From an uncultured Porphyromonadaceae bacterium (GTDB lineage: Bacteria > Bacteroidota > Bacteroidia > Bacteroidales > Muribaculaceae): a stretch of 64,000 bases of DNA. How positions within the stretch are numbered: the first letter of the stretch is position 1; each line of letters begins with the position of its first letter. Location: positions 1-64,000 of the forward strand of contig CALDIF010000033.1 in assembly GCA_937901905.1 (NCBI GenBank), in the 5' to 3' direction. The position numbers and the translations under genes were made by a program. The notes below the pieces were generated by a model. That model did no database searches. It was not told the origin of the DNA and worked only from the letters and a program-made list of their open reading frames with translations. Shown piece by piece: positions 59,987 to 64,000 of this stretch.

Positions 59987-61401
59987 TGGTCATTGGCTTC
60001 ACGACGTGGGGCATTGCGGTTGCCACGATGATTATCACGCCTACGGTCGCCCGGGCGACGTTGGTCTCCCTGCCGGCGTTTTTCGTTACGAGGTCTGACA
60101 TCGCCTTGCGAGTGCATATTTTCGACCTTAGGACTGTCCTCTTTTTGCGGCAGGGTGCCGCTTTGTGCGGTAGGCACGCGCCCTTGAGTGGTAGTGTCAG
60201 CCTTTTCGGACGGCGTGAACACCATTTTCACGGGCTCGGTAACACTTTCATTGTCGCCGGCGACAGACGCTTTCTTCTTGCGTTTCTTCTTTTTCTTGTC
60301 AAAGCGACTGATGCTGTCTTGCCCGAGAATATCACCGAATGCCTTTTGTTCAACAACGATCTCATGGTCATCGGCATACAGCATAGCCGGACGCACACCG
60401 GCGGCGTTGAGTTCGATGACTTCACGCACACGCTCCACGCTGACCGTTACCAATCCTTCGGGAGTGTGTCTGTCGGTTGAATAGGTGATTTCGCGCTTGA
60501 ACAAGTCGGTCTTGAAATGGTAGTAACTTGCACCCTCGGTTTCGAGCACAACGTCGCGAGACGGCATTTGTGACGATGCTTCGGCATAGGTATCGACTTC
60601 GAAGTTGATGCAACACTTGAGTTTGGCACACTGCCCGGCAAGTTTCTGCGGATTGAGCGATATGTCTTGGTAACGAGCGGCACCGGTTGTCACACTCACG
60701 AAGCGTGTCAGCCATGTGGCACAGCATAGGGGGCGACCGCAGGGGCCTATACCGCCTATGCGTCCCGCCTCTTGCCGGGCACCGATTTGCTTCATCTCAA
60801 CGCGTATCTTGAACACATCGGCGAGGACCTTAATGAGTTGACGGAAGTCCACGCGTTCATCGGCAATGTAATAGAAAATGGCTTTATTGCCGTCTCCCTG
60901 ATACTCCACGTCACCGATTTTCATCTTCAGTCCCAAGTCGGCTGCAATTTGTCGCGAGCGTATCATGGTATCAACCTCACGAGCCTTGGCTTGCTCGTAA
61001 CGTTCGAGGTCACCGGCGCGAGCCTTGCGAAAGACCCTCAAAATCTCGGCATCGGCACGCAAACCCACGCGTTTCATCTGCTCAAGCACGAGCCGTCCCG
61101 TCAGTGCCACGCGCCCTATATCGTGCCCCGGCATCGACTCGACCGCCACCCAATCGCCTTGCTCCAGTTGCAAGTGTGACGTGTTGCGATAGAAACCGCG
61201 ACGGGTATTCTTGAAGTGAACCTCAACAATGTCGGTTGAAGAGTTGTTGCCCGGCACATCGGCAAGCCAGTTGGTGCTACTCAAGTTGCATCGCACCTCA
61301 TGACCGCACCCGCCACCGCAACACGTGCTGCTGCATTCGAGACACGAGTCGGTTACCGCGTCTATTGTCTCGATGGCTTGGTTTAATTCCGGATCAATCA
61401 T
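59983..61401 (-). CDS. ricT: PSP1-domain protein RicT (YaaT)
   Basis: A 472-residue protein with a PSP1 domain. A cysteine-rich N-terminus (CLECSSTCCGGGCG) and the conserved GPCGRPLCC and KLKCC cysteines (of the regulatory Fe-S type) frame the core. The C-terminal third is a long Lys/Arg-rich, disordered tail (KKKKKRKKKASV), which is an addition. In Bacillus, RicT acts with RicA and RicF and guides RNase Y. Here it lies 35 bp after the rny stop, so a functional link is plausible. gldH follows with a four-base overlap. Confidence 0.9.
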   Translation of the reverse strand: MIDPELNQAIETIDAVTDSCLECSSTCCGGGCGHEVRCNLSSTNWLADVPGNNSSTDIVEVHFKNTRRGFYRNTSHLQLEQGDWVAVESMPGHDIGRVALTGRLVLEQMKRVGLRADAEILRVFRKARAGDLERYEQAKAREVDTMIRSRQIAADLGLKMKIGDVEYQGDGNKAIFYYIADERVDFRQLIKVLADVFKIRVEMKQIGARQEAGRIGGIGPCGRPLCCATWLTRFVSVTTGAARYQDISLNPQKLAGQCAKLKCCINFEVDTYAEASSQMPSRDVVLETEGASYYHFKTDLFKREITYSTDRHTPEGLVTVSVERVREVIELNAAGVRPAMLYADDHEIVVEQKAFGDILGQDSISRFDKKKKKRKKKASVAGDNESVTEPVKMVFTPSEKADTTTQGRVPTAQSGTLPQKEDSPKVENMHSQGDVRPRNEKRRQGDQRRPGDRRRDNHRGNRNAPRREANDQ

Positions 61402-61436
61402 TTGTGTTATGCACAGTTATCTCTTGTCAGTTGGTA

Positions 61437-62999
61437 TCACTTTGCATAACTCACAGCGCGCGTTTCGCGAATTACGGTGATGCGCACTTGACCCGGGTAA
61501 GTGAGTTCGTCCTGTATCCTCTTGGCAATCTCGGTACTCAAGCGGTTGGTGTCCTCATCGGTAATCTTGTCGGCACCGACAATGACACGCAATTCCCTAC
61601 CGGCTTGGATAGCGTAGGTCTTGACGACACCCGGGTAACTCATGGCGAGACGCTCAAGGTCATTGAGACGCTTGATATATGCCTCGACAATTTCACGACG
61701 TGCACCGGGGCGTGCTCCCGATATGGCATCACACACTTGCACAATGGGGGCATAGAGGCTTTCGGCTTCCTGCTCGTCGTGGTGGGCACCGATTGCATTG
61801 CAAATGTCGGGTTTCTCCTTGAACTTCTCGGCAAGTCGCATACCCAAAATGGCGTGCGGCAACTCGGGCTCGTCATCGGGCACCTTGCCGATGTCATGCA
61901 ACAAGCCGGCACGACGAGCCTTCTTGGGATTGAGCCCCAGTTCACTTGCCATGATAGCACACAGATTGGCTGTCTCGCGAGAGTGTTGCAATAGGTTTTG
62001 TCCGTAACTGCTGCGATACTTCATCTTGCCTATCATGCGAATTAACTCAGGGTGCAACCCGTGTATGCCCATGTCGATGGCAGTGCGTTTGCCGGTCTCA
62101 ATGATTTCGTCTTCAACTTGTCGGCGCACTTTTGCAACGACCTCCTCAATGCGTGCGGGATGAATGCGACCGTCGGCAACCAACTGGTGAAGGGCAAGAC
62201 GGGCAATCTCTCGACGCACCGGGTCGAAACCGCTCAACACGATAGCCTCGGGCGTGTCATCAACGATAATCTCAACACCGGTGGCAGCCTCCAGGGCACG
62301 TATGTTACGACCCTCGCGACCGATGATGCGTCCCTTGATTTCGTCATTGTCAATGTGGAACACGGTAACGGCATTCTCAATTGCCGTCTCGGTGGCGACT
62401 CGCTGGATTGTCTCGACAATGATGCGCTTTGCCTCTTTATTAGCAGTGAGTTTTGCATCGTCCATGATGTCGTTGATGTAACCGGCTGCAGCAGTGCGAG
62501 CCTCATCTTGCAAACTCTCAATGAGTTTCTCCTTTGCCTCCTCGGCACTGAGACCACTCACATGCTCGAGCGTATCACGCACACGAAGTTCTTGTTTCTC
62601 AACCTCTTGCTGACGTTGGTCAAGGGTGGCACTGAGGTTCTCGAGTCGGGTGCGCTGCTGCTCCACGTTGTTGCGCTGCTGCTCCACCTCGCTCGACTTG
62701 CGCTTGAGTTCTCCTTGTTGTTGATTTAGTTGCAACTCGCGTTGCTTGAGCTTTGCCTCGTTGCTTTGCAAGCGTTGCATGCGTTGGTTGGCTTCCTTCT
62801 CGGCTTTGCTGCGAATTTCCATCGCCTCTTCTTTACCCTTAATCAAGGCTTTGTCTCGCAGTACATTACCCTCGAGTTCGGCACTTTTAAGGATTTCATT
62901 GGCGGCACTCTTGGCATTGCGCTTTGACACTTGCAGTGCCACCACAAAACCGATGACAAGAGCCACAGCCGCCACAATAAAGTTAATTATCAAGTTCAT
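61437..62999 (-). CDS. rny: Ribonuclease Y
   Basis: A 520-residue endoribonuclease that starts mRNA decay. It has an N-terminal membrane anchor (about 1-22), a long coiled coil (about 25-190), a KH domain (RIIGREGRNIRALEAATGVE) and an HD domain (LLQHSRETANL, AGLLHDIGK). Length is standard. zapA lies 149 bp upstream and ricT 35 bp downstream on the same strand. Confidence 0.96.
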   Translation of the reverse strand: MNLIINFIVAAVALVIGFVVALQVSKRNAKSAANEILKSAELEGNVLRDKALIKGKEEAMEIRSKAEKEANQRMQRLQSNEAKLKQRELQLNQQQGELKRKSSEVEQQRNNVEQQRTRLENLSATLDQRQQEVEKQELRVRDTLEHVSGLSAEEAKEKLIESLQDEARTAAAGYINDIMDDAKLTANKEAKRIIVETIQRVATETAIENAVTVFHIDNDEIKGRIIGREGRNIRALEAATGVEIIVDDTPEAIVLSGFDPVRREIARLALHQLVADGRIHPARIEEVVAKVRRQVEDEIIETGKRTAIDMGIHGLHPELIRMIGKMKYRSSYGQNLLQHSRETANLCAIMASELGLNPKKARRAGLLHDIGKVPDDEPELPHAILGMRLAEKFKEKPDICNAIGAHHDEQEAESLYAPIVQVCDAISGARPGARREIVEAYIKRLNDLERLAMSYPGVVKTYAIQAGRELRVIVGADKITDEDTNRLSTEIAKRIQDELTYPGQVRITVIRETRAVSYAK

Positions 63000-63000
63000 A

Positions 63001-63148
63001 TCAGTGTTATTCGTGAAAAATTGTTTTACTGTTGTTTATGTCTTAAAGTTCAATAAAGTATCAAATAAAAAAACGCACCACCGTGCCCGTTGCCGCGAGG
63101 CAAGTGGCATGTTGATGCGGGTATATGACAGTTGAACGGTGAGTCGGC
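63001..63148 (-). other. Spacer between zapA and rny
   Basis: The 148-bp gap holds GC-rich inverted elements followed by a T-run on the minus strand (GTGGTGCG then T7 near 63074-63068), a possible weak terminator or attenuator inside the operon. A small RNA cannot be excluded, but I see no decisive structure. Confidence 0.35.
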
Positions 63149-63445
63149 TCACATCTTGACCACGAGGTCGTCGAGCCGTTGCTCCAGTTGTTCCAGGGCT
63201 GCATCGGCCGCCTCGAGGGAGCCGACAGCCTTACGGTAATTCAGGGCAAAAATAAACGCCACACGAGCAAGCACCTCATGAGGGTCGGCATGTGTGCCGA
63301 AAGCGTCCATCCAATGTTGCCACATGGTGTTGAGCGAACGCTCGGCGGCATGGTAATCTTCCTGCTCGTCGGGGTTGCATTTCAACGCCATGGGTGACAC
63401 GTTGGCGAGCGTCAGCCATATCTTGGTTTTCTCGTCCTGAGCCAT
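63149..63445 (-). CDS. zapA: Cell division protein ZapA
   Basis: A 98-residue protein with an N-terminal strand pair and a C-terminal coiled-coil helix (AADAALEQLEQRLDDLV), matching ZapA of Bacteroidota. It binds and bundles FtsZ at midcell. It follows the zapB-like gene after 58 bp and precedes rny, the usual Bacteroidales order. Confidence 0.85.
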   Translation of the reverse strand: MAQDEKTKIWLTLANVSPMALKCNPDEQEDYHAAERSLNTMWQHWMDAFGTHADPHEVLARVAFIFALNYRKAVGSLEAADAALEQLEQRLDDLVVKM

Positions 63446-63503
63446 TATTATTATAAATTATGATAGTCGTGCTATACCGCGTTTGACGGCAAACACCTTG
63501 ACT

Positions 63504-63797
63504 TCATGAATTCAACTGAGCGATACACTTGTCAATGTCCCGCACCATCTTGGATAACAAGCGACGAGCCTCGGTTGCACTCTCGCTATCGGGAGCGATA
63601 GCACTTGCAAGTCGCAACATACGGTTCTCACGTTGCAACTGCTCCACCTCGACACGCAAGCGCGCCACTTGTTCGAGAGCCTCGGCAAGTTCACGCTCCA
63701 CGGCTGCCTTGCTGTCACGCAGCAGCGTGTATTTCTCAAGCAATACACCGCACTTGGCAGCGATGCGTTCCACTTGATCTTGCAGTTGTTGAGCCAT
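63504..63797 (-). CDS. ZapB-like coiled-coil protein
   Basis: A 97-residue protein that is almost entirely coiled coil (residues 1-70, heptads AVERELAEALEQVARLRVEV). Together with its position next to zapA this suggests a ZapB-like partner in the division ring. ATG 63797 was chosen because the upstream in-frame ATG (63818) lies inside the promoter -7 box. Confidence 0.75.
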   Translation of the reverse strand: MAQQLQDQVERIAAKCGVLLEKYTLLRDSKAAVERELAEALEQVARLRVEVEQLQRENRMLRLASAIAPDSESATEARRLLSKMVRDIDKCIAQLNS

Positions 63798-63815
63798 AGC
63801 AGTCCAAAATTGCCA

Positions 63816-63846
63816 CAAAAGTACAATTTTTTCTCAACACCTCAAA
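63816..63846 (-). promoter_or_regulatory. Promoter of the zapB-zapA-rny-ricT-gldH operon
   Basis: On the minus strand TTTG (63846-63843), a 19-bp spacer and TACTTTTG (63823-63816). The leader to ATG 63797 is short. Confidence 0.75.
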
Positions 63847-63898
63847 ATTTCGCACAACTTTTTGACATTAAGGAGATAATATCGCGGGCATCAAACAG

Positions 63899-64000
63899 TC
63901 ATGTTATCGACTGCGACGACTGCCGGAGCGCATACCCGATACGACGGGAACGGAGTGCCCGAATGTTGAGAATATCACGGATACTACCGGTAGGGGAACG
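63899..64000 (-). CDS. C-terminal end of a possible gene entering from the right edge
   Basis: The minus-strand frame is open from the edge to TGA 63901-63899, giving 33 residues (RSPTGSIRDILNIRALRSRR, then IGYALRQSSQSIT). It is Arg/Ser-rich and I do not recognise it. It may be a gene tail or chance. Confidence 0.25.
   Translation of the reverse strand, partial: RSPTGSIRDILNIRALRSRRIGYALRQSSQSIT

Overview
The window looks like chromosome of a gut-type Bacteroidales bacterium (phylum Bacteroidota), possibly close to Muribaculaceae; family level is inference. Support comes from many promoters of the Bacteroidota form (TTTG, 19-20 bp, TAnnTTTG), almost no Shine-Dalgarno sequences, a SusC/SusD pair, a GH97 alpha-glucosidase, GldH, RicT, a DUF2723 membrane protein, and secreted proteins with chitobiase-type and dockerin-like modules. 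Most of the window is ordinary, densely packed chromosome. No transposase, integrase, phage gene, CRISPR array or rRNA operon was seen.

Layout. 1-3.5 kb: partial DUF2723 protein, a five-repeat exported protein, an orphan HipB-like regulator with a possible hipA remnant, and tRNA-Ser(GGA). 3.5-9.7 kb: cation diffusion facilitator, ABC ATPase and FtsX-like permease, then a tricorn-like protease. 9.7-18 kb: SemiSWEET, recO, an acyltransferase, a sigma-54-type activator, lptE, ssb, tatD, a WG-repeat lipoprotein, queD-queE and tRNA-Pro(CGG). 18-23.8 kb: a polytopic membrane protein, polA with degenerate proofreading motifs, and a MATE exporter. 23.8-31.7 kb (minus strand): zinc metallopeptidase, a DUF5020 barrel, GH97, a secreted nuclease and a modular secreted protein. 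32-37 kb: a 1685-residue modular surface protein with an exact 786-bp internal tandem duplication and a dockerin-like C-terminus. 37.3-38.8 kb: an AAA/DUF4143 ATPase gene flanked by 59-bp direct repeats. 38.9-44.3 kb: susD, susC and a DUF2027-Smr protein. 44.5-50.1 kb: nagB, rpsU with an unusual leader, a CstA-family transporter, a SpoU methyltransferase, lpxB and rsmH. 50.2-58.4 kb: folA, alaS, two small lipoproteins, a prenyl synthase, a GT2 protein, an acyltransferase and argR. 58.4-63.8 kb (minus): a probable seven-gene operon zapB-like, zapA, rny, ricT, gldH, TRIC channel, GtrA.

Themes. RNase Y and RicT, partners in Bacillus RNA processing, lie in one probable operon. The secreted nuclease, its modular neighbour and a possible nucleoside-channel-like barrel could form an extracellular nucleic-acid scavenging set. 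The strongest candidates for new biology are the rpsU leader, where a near-perfect Shine-Dalgarno stands far from the start codon and can pair with a downstream strand, and the repeat-flanked ATPase cassette. Neither is proved by sequence alone.
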